Source: Planctomycetota bacterium
GTDB taxonomy: Bacteria > Planctomycetota > UBA1135 > UBA2386
Direction of reading: 5' to 3'
Assembly: GCA_016794485.1 (NCBI GenBank)
Contig: JAEUHV010000223.1
Coordinates: forward strand, 1-38,621
Length of the DNA: 38,621 nucleotides
Position numbers and translations under genes: made by a program. The notes below the pieces were generated by a model. It was given only the letters and a program-made list of their open reading frames with translations, searched no databases and was not told the DNA's origin. Below, in pieces: positions 8,326-15,734 of this stretch (its first letter is position 1; each line of letters starts with the position of its first letter).

Positions 8326-8826
8326 TCACTTCGCGCCCGTGGGCTCGGACGGGCCGTAGCGCACGTCGTCCTTGCCGAAGATCAGGGCGACGCGCCAATC
8401 GTGACGGGTGCGCGGCGCGAGCTTGGCCTCGATCTGCTCCTCGTAGTCGTGGAACACGATGCCCCATCCGAGCCAGCGGCGGTCGCGCGACTCGCCGGCA
8501 GGTTCGCCGGTGGCCGTGAAGTAGGCCTCCTGCATTCCGCCGACGCAGAAGACCGGGCCGTAGGCCTGCAGCTGGCCGAACGTGTAGCCGGTCGGTGCGT
8601 CGGACTTGGACGGGCCGAAGGTGGTGATGTCGCAGTGCACCAGGGGGATCCAGAACCCGTCGCTCAGCGAGACCCGGCCCGAGGCCTGCAGGTCGGCGAT
8701 CAGCTTCTTCGTGTCGAGTTCGCCGTTGGGCAGGCGCGCCGTGGCGAAGTCGTAGTTGTGGCAGCCGGCGGCGGCGACGGCGCAGAGAAGCAGCACGGAA
8801 CAGGGCGGGCGCATGGATCGTTGCAT
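8326..8826 (-). CDS. Lipoprotein of unknown function
   Basis: The 166-residue protein starts with a basic N-terminus and a hydrophobic stretch ending in the lipobox VAAAGC (Cys22), followed by HNYDFATARLPNGE. The mature domain contains GFWIPLVHCDITTFGPSKSD, GPVFCVGGMQEAYFTATGE and WGIVFHDYEEQIEAKL, suggesting a beta-rich outer-membrane or periplasmic protein. Two mature-part cysteines could form a disulfide. I do not recognise a family. ATG 8826 and ATG 8814 are both possible starts. Divergent from the thioesterase gene. Confidence 0.65.
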   Translation of the reverse strand: MQRSMRPPCSVLLLCAVAAAGCHNYDFATARLPNGELDTKKLIADLQASGRVSLSDGFWIPLVHCDITTFGPSKSDAPTGYTFGQLQAYGPVFCVGGMQEAYFTATGEPAGESRDRRWLGWGIVFHDYEEQIEAKLAPRTRHDWRVALIFGKDDVRYGPSEPTGAK

Positions 8827-8838
8827 GATGGCGGTTCG

Positions 8839-8866
8839 CGGAAAGCCGCGCAAAGCGGCGCTTCCG
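8839..8866. promoter_or_regulatory. Inverted repeat between divergent genes
   Basis: CGGAA and GCCGC (8839-8849) mirror GCGGC and TTCCG (8855-8866) around a GCAAA centre, giving ten paired bases interrupted by a bulge. It lies between the divergent lipoprotein and thioesterase starts and reaches the expected -35 region of the latter, so it may be an operator. No regulator can be assigned. Confidence 0.3.
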
Positions 8867-8882
8867 TGGCGATGTTCTGCAC

Positions 8883-8888
8883 TACATT
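8883..8888 (+). promoter_or_regulatory. -10-like TACATT, leaderless spacing
   Basis: TACATT stands exactly 7 nt before the GTG at 8896, so transcription would begin at or next to the start codon. No Shine-Dalgarno sequence is present, which fits a leaderless mRNA. Confidence 0.45.
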
Positions 8889-8895
8889 CCGCCGT

Positions 8896-9384
8896 GTGAC
8901 CGCCACTCCCGACGCCCTGCCTCCCCGCCCCGTGTCCGCCAGCCGGGTGGAAATGACCGAGATCGTGTTCCCCAACGACGCCAACCCGCTCGGCAACGCG
9001 ATGGGTGGCCGGGTCATGCATTGGATCGACATCTGCGCCGCGGTCTGCGCCGGGCGCCACGCTCGCACTCCGGTCGTCACCGCGAACGTCGACAACATCG
9101 ACTTCCTCAACCCGGTGCCGGTCGGCGGCACCGTGGTGCTCCTGGCGTCGGTCAACTACGCCGGGCGCACGTCGATGGAGATCGGCGTGAAGGTGTGGCA
9201 GGAAGATCGCGCCACTGGAGCCCGCAAGCACGTCGCGTCGGCCTACCTCACGTTCGTGTCGCTCGACCCGGTCACCAAGGCCCCGCGGCCCGTGCCGCCG
9301 GTCCTGCCGGAATCCGACGACGAACGGCGCCGCTACGAACAGGGCAAGGCGCGGCGCGCGCAGCGGCTCGCGCACCGCAAGTAG
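8896..9384 (+). CDS. Acyl-CoA thioesterase, hotdog fold (YciA-like)
   Basis: The 162-residue protein has the single-hotdog thioesterase signature: VFPNDANPLGNAMGGRVMHW with following DICAAVCAGRH, i.e. N-x-x-G-x-x-x-G-G-x-x-x-x-W-I-D. It continues with TANVDNIDFLNPVPVGGTV and MEIGVKVWQED. Such enzymes hydrolyse acyl-CoA thioesters in the cytosol, usually as hexamers; YciA-type members prefer short to long acyl chains. The C-terminal tail (RRRYEQGKARRAQRLAHRK) is typical of this group. GTG 8896 is chosen because it directly follows a -10-like element and precedes the conserved region; the frame is open upstream but overlaps the divergent lipoprotein. Confidence 0.88.
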   Translation: MTATPDALPPRPVSASRVEMTEIVFPNDANPLGNAMGGRVMHWIDICAAVCAGRHARTPVVTANVDNIDFLNPVPVGGTVVLLASVNYAGRTSMEIGVKVWQEDRATGARKHVASAYLTFVSLDPVTKAPRPVPPVLPESDDERRRYEQGKARRAQRLAHRK

Positions 9385-9436
9385 GGCCCGCGTTACGCAC
9401 CACGGCCACCCGGAGAAATCGGAACTCGGGCGACGG

Positions 9437-9465
9437 TTGCCGGTTCTGGTAGTGCACACTATCAT
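9437..9465 (+). promoter_or_regulatory. Sigma-70-type promoter
   Basis: TTGCCG (9437-9442) and TATCAT (9460-9465) are separated by exactly 17 nt in an unusually AT-rich patch. A start near 9472 gives a ~16-nt leader, and AAGGA (9470-9474) lies about 13 nt before the ATG at 9488. This is the best canonical -35/-10 pair in the window. Confidence 0.6.
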
Positions 9466-9487
9466 AACCAAGGAACCGAGAATCCGA

Positions 9488-10585
9488 ATGCCCTTCACCC
9501 TGCTCCCCGTCCTGTTCTTCGCTGCCTGCGCCAGTGCCGTCGATGCGGCCCAGGATCCCGCGCCGACCCTCGAGCAATCCCGCCGCGCCGAACTGCAGCG
9601 CGCCGGCGTCGGGGCCCAACTGACCTTGTGGCCGGTGCGCCTGCTCGGTCGCGCCGATGCCAACGTCGCCGACGCGCTCGGCCTCGTGCTCGAAAAAAGC
9701 GGCATGCCGTCGCTCGAGGCGGCCGGGTCGACCTTCGATGCCAAGGACCTTGCCTGGGACGCGATCCCGGCCGCGTTCGGGGCCCACGTCAAGGCGAACG
9801 CCGGCAAGGGCGGCGTTCCGGCGGGTGGCTGGTCGCTGTATGCCGAACTGCTCGGCGACCCGAAGTCGGGGCCCAAGGAGGTGCGGTTCGTCGTCGTCGA
9901 CGCGCAGGGCGATCCGGTGCTGGTCGATCGCCAGACTCCGGCCGACGCGACGTTCCGGCGCACGGCCGGTGCCGATCCGGATCCGCTCGGGTGCGTGACC
10001 TGCGTGGCCGAACGCGTGTTCGAGCTCGCCGGTTGGAAGAAGGTCGCCGGCGGCGTGCGCGACGGCCGGTTCGCGGCGATGTGGCAGAAGAAGTCGGGGG
10101 CGCCCGATCGCCAGGAACGGGCGGCGATGCAGCAGCGGCGTGCGGCGTTGCGCGGCGACCTGGCCGCGGCCGACTTCGTGGTGTTCGCGCCGCTGTGGCA
10201 CGAGGCTGCCGGCGTCGACGGGCCGCGTTTCGCGGCCGCGGTGCAGCAGGCGCTCGCCTGCAAGTCCGCGACCGCGGTCGCCGTGCCGCTCGAAGTGGCG
10301 CCGTCGTCCAACCAACAGAAGCGCCTGTACGACCTCGCCGGGGCGGCCAAAGCCCGGTTGGCGCAAGAACCCGCGGCCGCGGCCTACGCGCTCGCGGTCG
10401 ACTTCGGCTTCGATGCCGACGGCAAACGCGGCTACGCCAACGTCGTCGTGTTGACCAAGGCCGGGGAACTGGTGCTCGCCGAGTTCCAGAACGACCAGCA
10501 CCTGTTGTTCCAGCAGCTCGCGCCGAAGACCTTGGCGGACGGCGAACGCCTCGCGGTGGCGATGCTGCAGAAGGTGCTGCGCTGA
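9488..10585 (+). CDS. Secreted protein of unknown function
   Basis: The 365-residue product has a signal peptide (MPFTLLPVLFFAACASAVDA, cleavage probably before AQDPAP). The mature part is alpha/beta: VGAQLTLWPVRLLGRADANV, WSLYAELLGDPKSGPKEVRF, a cysteine pair in PLGCVTCVAERVFELAG, and two similar halves in the C-terminal region (ADFVVFAPLWHEAAG; VDFGFDADGKRGYANVVVLT). The CVTC pair could be a redox or metal site. I do not recognise a family. It has its own consensus promoter and converges with the TetR gene. Confidence 0.7.
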   Translation: MPFTLLPVLFFAACASAVDAAQDPAPTLEQSRRAELQRAGVGAQLTLWPVRLLGRADANVADALGLVLEKSGMPSLEAAGSTFDAKDLAWDAIPAAFGAHVKANAGKGGVPAGGWSLYAELLGDPKSGPKEVRFVVVDAQGDPVLVDRQTPADATFRRTAGADPDPLGCVTCVAERVFELAGWKKVAGGVRDGRFAAMWQKKSGAPDRQERAAMQQRRAALRGDLAAADFVVFAPLWHEAAGVDGPRFAAAVQQALACKSATAVAVPLEVAPSSNQQKRLYDLAGAAKARLAQEPAAAAYALAVDFGFDADGKRGYANVVVLTKAGELVLAEFQNDQHLLFQQLAPKTLADGERLAVAMLQKVLR

Positions 10586-10606
10586 CCCGTGGTCGGCCGC
10601 GTCGGC

Positions 10607-11185
10607 TCACCCGAGCAGATGCGCGCCGATCGCGGCGAACAACCGGTTGCGCGCGCGTTCGTCGAGCAGGCCGAGTTCGCGCCCGAGGTTGGTCGCGGTG
10701 CCGAGCCCGAGCAGCGCCCATGCGGTGAGCATCGCCGGCGGCAGTTCGCGTGCCGCAGTGCCACCGCGGTGGTCGCCGACGTGCCGCGCGATGCGCGCCA
10801 GCAGCCGTTCGTAGACCGACCGCAACGCCGCACGGATTGCCGGATCGTCGGTCTCCGAAAAGCCCGCGAACAGGATGCGGTGGAAGCCGAACTCGCCGAG
10901 GTGCCGCGCCTCGTGCTTCAGGATGCGCTCTGCGGCAGTGCCGTTGCCGCCGGCCGCGGCGATCGCGTCCCAGACCCGTTCGGTGTTGGCGCCGACGTGG
11001 GCGATGGCGGCCAGGAACATGGCCTGCTTGTCCGGCCACAGCCGGTAGAGGGCAACCTCGGTCAGTCCGCAGCGTTCGGCCAGTACGGCGGTGGTGGTCC
11101 GGCGGTAGCCGAGTTCGGCGAAGGTCTCGGCGAGGGTCGAAACGGCCTCTTGCTGTCGTTCGGCGCTGCGGTTGGGCCGGGCCAT
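10607..11185 (-). CDS. TetR/AcrR-family transcriptional regulator
   Basis: The 192-residue protein has the TetR N-terminal helix-turn-helix: TLAETFAELGYRRTTTAVLA, then ERCGLTEVALYRLWPDKQAM, matching the conserved helices with the L/V-Y-R/Y-x-F/W-x-x-K motif. The C-terminal ligand-binding half (KHEARHLGEFGFHRILFAGF) is variable and gives no hint of the inducer. TetR proteins usually repress a neighbouring promoter; the divergent Clp_N gene, starting 50 bases away, is the nearest candidate target. It could instead act elsewhere. Confidence 0.88.
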   Translation of the reverse strand: MARPNRSAERQQEAVSTLAETFAELGYRRTTTAVLAERCGLTEVALYRLWPDKQAMFLAAIAHVGANTERVWDAIAAAGGNGTAAERILKHEARHLGEFGFHRILFAGFSETDDPAIRAALRSVYERLLARIARHVGDHRGGTAARELPPAMLTAWALLGLGTATNLGRELGLLDERARNRLFAAIGAHLLG

Positions 11186-11218
11186 GCCGCCATCCTGGCG
11201 CCCTCGCCGCCCGTTCGC

Positions 11219-11224
11219 TACATT
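11219..11224 (+). promoter_or_regulatory. -10-like TACATT before the Clp_N gene
   Basis: TACATT ends 11 nt before ATG 11236, identical to the thioesterase hexamer and followed by a C-rich run. A start ~7 nt downstream would leave a leader of only about four bases. Confidence 0.4.
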
Positions 11225-11235
11225 CCCCGCCCCCT

Positions 11236-11688
11236 ATGTTCGACGAGTTCGCCGAGAAGACGGTCGTGGCCATCAAGAAGGCCGAGGAACTGGCCCAGCA
11301 ACTCGGCGACGAGTCGGTCGCGACGGGCCACATCATCTACGGGCTCACCGTCGACCGCAGCGTGTGCCTGCACCACATCTTCCAGGACCTGAACGTCGAC
11401 CCGGACATGTTCTCGGGCTACGTCAACAGCCTGCCGCGCGAGCCGGGTGTGCCGAATGGGCCGTTCAACCGGCACGTGCGCACGGTGTTCGAACGCGCCA
11501 AGGACGCGGCGCAGCAGCTCGGCAGCAAGAAGGTCGACCCGGAGCACATGGCGCTCGCGCTGCTGTCGGTGAAGGCCGGCTCGTGCTACGAGACGCTGAA
11601 GGAGTTCGCGATCGACCCCGAATACGTGCAGTCGCTGATCCTGCAGGCGATGGGGCTCGACCCGGAGATGATCCCGGAGTGGTTCTAG
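11236..11688 (+). CDS. Stand-alone Clp N-domain protein
   Basis: The 150-residue protein consists only of the double Clp_N repeat found at the N-terminus of ClpA/ClpC/ClpB. Repeat one runs from FAEKTVVAIKKAEELAQQLG through ATGHIIYGL, repeat two from FERAKDAAQQLGSKKVD through PEHMALALL. No AAA+ ATPase domain follows. In ClpC/ClpA this domain binds adaptors and substrates, so a free copy may act as an adaptor, decoy or sensor for a Clp unfoldase. The start ATG is supported by the -10-like element; the frame is open upstream over the TetR gene but that part is not protein-like. A strong terminator begins at the stop codon. Confidence 0.8.
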   Translation: MFDEFAEKTVVAIKKAEELAQQLGDESVATGHIIYGLTVDRSVCLHHIFQDLNVDPDMFSGYVNSLPREPGVPNGPFNRHVRTVFERAKDAAQQLGSKKVDPEHMALALLSVKAGSCYETLKEFAIDPEYVQSLILQAMGLDPEMIPEWF

Positions 11689-11737
11689 CAGAGGTCGCCG
11701 CCGGGGCCGCGTAGCGGCCCCTTGCGGCGAACTCTGC
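11688..11737 (+). terminator. Strong double-stem terminator
   Basis: An inner perfect 8-bp stem (GGGGCCGC 11703-11710, GCGGCCCC 11714-11721) is embedded in an outer 14-bp arm pair (11688-11701 and 11724-11737) with one mismatch. The outer arm uses the G of the Clp_N stop TAG, so the hairpin forms as soon as translation ends. It is the largest hairpin in the window. Confidence 0.7.
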
Positions 11738-11921
11738 AAGGACCTTGCCGCGCGCCCGAGGCGCGCCGCTGCGGTTCTTGCCGCGCGTTCTATTGCGGCC
11801 GGGTGGCTCGGGGCGTCATTCTGCACGCGGATTGTTTGCCCGGAGCGTGACCTCGGGCAATCGGCGAGACTACCGGCCACGTCGCAGTCACCACCCGCTG
11901 CGGCGCCACCCTGGAGGTTCC
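11738..11921 (+). promoter_or_regulatory. Leader region of the glucose dehydrogenase-like gene
   Basis: No ORF of interest. A GGAGG Shine-Dalgarno (11913-11917) precedes ATG 11922, one of the few clear ones here. An inverted repeat TTGCCCG/CGGGCAA (11836-11842, 11854-11860) with an 11-nt spacer could be an operator or RNA hairpin. No confident -35/-10 pair is visible. Confidence 0.4.
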
Positions 11922-13442
11922 ATGCTCGCCTTGCCTTCGCGCGGCCCGTTCGCCGCATTGCTGTTCTCCGTCTCCGTCTCCGGTTCGCTGATTGCGCAGG
12001 CGATGGTCGATCCAGCGCTCGCCGTCACCACGGTCGTCAGCGGCCTCAACCAGCCGATCGCGATGACGTTCCTCGGGCCCGACGACCTGCTCGTCACCGA
12101 GAAGGCGAGCGGCCAGGTGAAGCGAGTCACCAATGGCGCCGTGGCCGGAGTCGTGCTCGACCTCGCGGTGAACTCGGCGAGCGAACGCGGCCTGCTCGGC
12201 ATCGCCAGGCATCCGCTGTTCCCGGCGACGCCGTGGGTGTTCGTCTACTGGACCGAGAGTTCGACTGGCGTCGACACAGGCAACGTGTCGCAGGTGCCGC
12301 TGCTCGGGCATCGCGTCGATCGCTTCGTGTGGAGCGGCAGCACGCTCGTCTTCGACGCCAATCTGGTGCGGCTGCGCGCCTTCCAGGAAGACCTCAACCA
12401 GGTCACCAACCCGCAGGACCCGTTCAGCAATCCGGCCCCGCTGCAGCGCGGCAACCACAACGGCGGCGTGCTGAAGTTCGGCCCCGACCACAAGCTCTAC
12501 GTGATCCTAGGCGACTGCGGCCGGCGCGGCTGGACGCAGAACAACTTCGGCGGGCCGATCCCGGACGACCAGTTCGGCGGCCCGGTTCCCGACGATGCAC
12601 ACACGACGGGCGTGATCCTGCGGCTCGGCTCGAGCGGGCCGATTCCGCCGGACAATCCGCTCTACACATTCGGCGCCCTGCTGGAGGCCCTGATCGGCGG
12701 GCCGGCAGGCACCGCGATCGGCACCAGCATCCAACGCATCTACGCCGTTGGCGTGCGCAACAGTTTCGGCATGACGTTCGATCCGATCAGCGGGCACCTG
12801 TGGACGACCGAGAACGGCGGCCGGGCCTACGACGAGATCAACCGCGTCGAGGCTGGCTTCAACGGCGGCTGGATCCAGGTCATGGGGCCGCTCGACCGCG
12901 TCGCCGACTACAAGGCGATCGAGGTCGGCGTCGGCATCGGCAGCACCGGCCCGACCGGCCTGCAGCAATTGCGCTGGCCGGCGACCAACATCGCCGACAC
13001 GCCGGCCGAGGCTGCCAGCCGACTGGTGCCGCTGCCGCTGCTGCACTACACCGACCCGCAGTTCAGCTGGAAGCAGGTGACGCCGCCGGCCGGCCTCGGC
13101 TTCATCGGCGGCACCGCTCTCGGCAACGAGTACTGCGGCGACCTGATCGTCGGTTCGGCGGTGTTCCGTCCGGTGGCGGCGCCGCCGAGCGTGATGGCGA
13201 ACCCCGGCCATCTCTACCGCTTCCGGGTCAACCAGGCGCGCACCGACCTCGTGTTCAGCGATCCCGCGCTGCAGGACCGCGTCGCCGACAACACCGGCCG
13301 CGACGACTGGCAGACCGAACAGGGCTCGCTGCTGTTCGGCACCGACTTCGGTATCGTCACCGACATCCAGACCGGGCCCGATGGCAATCTGTGGCTGGTC
13401 GGCACGTCGAGTGGCACCATCCGCAAGATCCACCGCCCCTGA
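11922..13442 (+). CDS. Secreted PQQ-dependent glucose/sorbosone dehydrogenase-like protein
   Basis: The 506-residue protein has a signal peptide (LFSVSVSGSLIAQAM) and a six-bladed beta-propeller of the GSDH/soluble glucose dehydrogenase family. Typical blade motifs are GLNQPIAMTFLGPDDLLVTE, ERGLLGIARHPLF, GNHNGGVLKFGPDHKLYVIL and the later YAVGVRNSFGMTFDPISGHL with the following ENG. The catalytic His and the Arg-Asn pair (GVRNSFG) of the PQQ pocket are present. Family members oxidise aldoses outside the cytoplasm. Long loops rich in Pro and Asp enlarge it compared with ~350-residue relatives. No PQQ biosynthesis gene is in the window, so cofactor use is unproven. Confidence 0.85.
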   Translation: MLALPSRGPFAALLFSVSVSGSLIAQAMVDPALAVTTVVSGLNQPIAMTFLGPDDLLVTEKASGQVKRVTNGAVAGVVLDLAVNSASERGLLGIARHPLFPATPWVFVYWTESSTGVDTGNVSQVPLLGHRVDRFVWSGSTLVFDANLVRLRAFQEDLNQVTNPQDPFSNPAPLQRGNHNGGVLKFGPDHKLYVILGDCGRRGWTQNNFGGPIPDDQFGGPVPDDAHTTGVILRLGSSGPIPPDNPLYTFGALLEALIGGPAGTAIGTSIQRIYAVGVRNSFGMTFDPISGHLWTTENGGRAYDEINRVEAGFNGGWIQVMGPLDRVADYKAIEVGVGIGSTGPTGLQQLRWPATNIADTPAEAASRLVPLPLLHYTDPQFSWKQVTPPAGLGFIGGTALGNEYCGDLIVGSAVFRPVAAPPSVMANPGHLYRFRVNQARTDLVFSDPALQDRVADNTGRDDWQTEQGSLLFGTDFGIVTDIQTGPDGNLWLVGTSSGTIRKIHRP

Positions 13443-13458
13443 GTCCGAACGCGCCGGC

Positions 13459-14647
13459 GTGCGCACGATCCTGCACGCCGACATGGACGCGTTCTACGCG
13501 GCCGTCGAGCAGCGCGACCATCCGAAGTGGCGCGGCAAGCCGGTGATCGTCGGCGGCGACGGGCCGCGCCAGGTCGTCTCGACCGCCAGCTACGAAGCGC
13601 GCAAGTTCGGCGTGCGGTCGGCGATGCCGGGGGTGCGCGCGAAGCAGCTGTGCCCGCACGGGATCTTCGTCACGCCGCGCATGGAGGTCTACGCCGCGGT
13701 CTCCGACCAGGTGCGCGCGGTGTTCGATTCGTTCACCGACCTGGTCGAACCGCTGTCGCTCGACGAAGCGTTCCTCGACGTGACCGGCAGCAAGGCGCTG
13801 TTCGGCGACGGGCCGACGATCGCTGCGCGCATCAAGGCGGAGGTGAAGGCGGCGACGCAGCTCACGGTGTCGGTCGGGGTGGCGTCGTCGAAGTACGTGG
13901 CGAAGGTCGCGAGCGACCTGAAGAAGCCCGACGGGCTCGTCGTCGTCGTGCCCGGCACCGAGAAGGCGTTCCTGGCGCCACTGCCGGTGTCGCGGCTGTG
14001 GGGCGTGGGGCCGGTGACGCAGCAGACGCTGGAACGGGCGGGGCTGCGCACGATCGGCGACGTGCAGTCGCGCAGCGAAGCGGCGCTGGTTTCTGCATTC
14101 GGACAAGAACCTCGGCGAGCATTTGTATGTGCTCGCCAATGGACTCGATCCGCGTTCGGTGGAACCCGACCGCGCGGCGAAGTCGATCGGGCACGAGATG
14201 ACGTTCGCCGAAGACCTCGTCGAGGACGACGACGTGAAGGGTGTATTGCTGCAGTTGAGTGAAATGGTCGGGCGGCGGCTGCGGCGGGTCGCATTGCGCG
14301 GGTCGGTGGTGAAAGTGAAACTGCGCTATCCCGACTTCACGACGTTGGTGCGGCAGCAGAAGGTGGCGGCGACGGCCGACGACCTCGAGATCTACCGGGT
14401 GGGGTGTGGGTTGCTGGACGCGGTGCGCGACCTCGCGCGCGGGGTGCGGTTGCTCGGGATCTCGGTGGCGGGGCTCGTCGACGAGAAGGTGCAGGCGCAG
14501 GGTTCGTTGTTCGCACCGGCACCGCAGAAGCGCGACAAGCTGCTGAAGGCGATGGACGCGATCCGCGACCGGCACGGCGAAGGCTCGGTGCGGCACGGGG
14601 TCGAGCGGAGGAAGACCAACCCGTGGGGGCCGGACTCGGAGTCGTGA
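13459..14647 (+). pseudogene. dinB: DNA polymerase IV (Y-family) gene with one-base frameshift
   Basis: From GTG 13459 the frame encodes a standard DinB: HADMDAFYAAVEQRDHP (catalytic Asp), PLSLDEAFLDVTG (catalytic Asp-Glu), the SVGVASSKYVAKVAS palm segment and a helix-hairpin-helix near LWGVGPVTQQTLERAGLRTI. At 14101-14104 the reading moves by one base: frame 1 reads AFGQEP and drifts into nonsense, while frame 2 resumes AKNLGEHLYVLANGLDP-type sequence, the little-finger domain and a natural C-terminus at 14647. Deleting one base in GGAC gives AFGKNLGEHL. The intact protein would be ~395 residues. Either a very recent mutation or a base error; both halves remain conserved. It starts 16 bases after the dehydrogenase stop. 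Confidence 0.88.
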
Positions 14648-14702
14648 TGGGGGTGCGTTGGGTTCTTGGCGACTCGCGGTGGCGTCGTGCGGTGATCGCC
14701 CC

Positions 14703-15734
14703 TCACTCGATCATCCAGGCCGGCCGGTAGGCCAACCCGGAGTTGAGGATGCGCTGCAGCAGCGCCGGATAGTCGACCCCAGCCTGCTTCGCCGACTCCG
14801 GGAAGTCCTCGCCCGGCGTCAGGTCGTTGTTGACGTTCGCCTCGATCACGAACACCCGCCCCTGCTCGTCCATGCGCAGGTCGATGCGCGCATAGCCCGA
14901 CAGGTGCAGGGCCCGGTAGGTCCTTTTGGCGATCGCATGGATGCGCTGCTCGACCTCGGGCGCCAGATCGCGCGCCCGCCCGGTTCGCAGCCCGATGCGC
15001 TTCTGGTAGTCCTCGTCCCACTTCACCCGCGAGGTCGCGATCGACTCGTTGCCCTCGGGCAGCTTGTCGAACCACAGCTCCCAGATCGGGAACGACTCGA
15101 GCCGTTCGTTGCCGAGCACGCTGACCGTGAACTCGCGCCCGGCCAGGAACTGCTCGACCACCACGTCGCCCTGCAGCGTGCGGTGCAGGAACTCCACCCG
15201 TTCGGCCAGTTCCTTGTCGTTGTGCACCACCGAAGCCTGCGCGATGCCCGCACTGCCGTGTTCACTGGTGGCCTTCACGATCACCGGGAACGCCATGCGC
15301 GAGGGCAGCTTCGCCTTGCGCGAGCGCAGCGGGAACACCGCGAATGCCGGGTGCGGGATGCGGTGCCAGGCCAGGATCTGCTTGGTCAGCGCCTTGTCGC
15401 CGGCGAGCGTGATCCCGCGCGGGTTGCAGCCGGTGTAGGGCTGCTTGCACAGCTCGAGGAAGCTGACCACGTGCGCCTCGTACGCGACCACGTCGTGGAA
15501 GTACGAGACGATGTTGAACACGATGTGCGGCTTCTGCTCGGTGATCGCGTCGCGGATCGGCCGCAGCTCGTCCCCGACCCCCAGCACGTGCACCTCGTGC
15601 CCGAGCCCGCGCAGCGTCTCGGTGACCGACAGTTCCATCTGGTAGTCCCACGTCTCCTTCGCCGACAGCTTCGCCGCGTCGGGCGGAGGGACGACTTCCT
15701 CGTGCATCGCGACCAGCACGCGCAGTTTCTTCAT
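14703..15734 (-). CDS. ATP-grasp ligase, D-Ala-D-Ala ligase-like
   Basis: The 343-residue protein begins MKKLRVLVAMHEEVVPPP and shows the D-Ala-D-Ala-ligase order: a preATP-grasp domain with PHIVFNIVSYFHD, the acceptor-side KQPYTGCNPRGITLAGDKAL, the central ATP-grasp with FPVIVKATSEHGSAGIAQAS (glycine-rich loop) and QFLAGREFTVSVLGN, and the Mg-binding YARIDLRMDEQGRVFVIEAN with NPN-type NVNNDL. It should form a peptide bond through an acyl-phosphate. It lacks cell-division neighbours, so it is unlikely to be the housekeeping Ddl. It overlaps the upstream peptidase by ATGA, suggesting that ligase and peptidase act on one substrate. Confidence 0.88.
   Translation of the reverse strand: MKKLRVLVAMHEEVVPPPDAAKLSAKETWDYQMELSVTETLRGLGHEVHVLGVGDELRPIRDAITEQKPHIVFNIVSYFHDVVAYEAHVVSFLELCKQPYTGCNPRGITLAGDKALTKQILAWHRIPHPAFAVFPLRSRKAKLPSRMAFPVIVKATSEHGSAGIAQASVVHNDKELAERVEFLHRTLQGDVVVEQFLAGREFTVSVLGNERLESFPIWELWFDKLPEGNESIATSRVKWDEDYQKRIGLRTGRARDLAPEVEQRIHAIAKRTYRALHLSGYARIDLRMDEQGRVFVIEANVNNDLTPGEDFPESAKQAGVDYPALLQRILNSGLAYRPAWMIE

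Noticed and set aside
14095..14115. Programmed ribosomal frameshift in dinB
   Set aside because: No slippery run, stop codon in the zero frame or stimulatory stem is visible at the junction; Pol IV genes are not known to need one.
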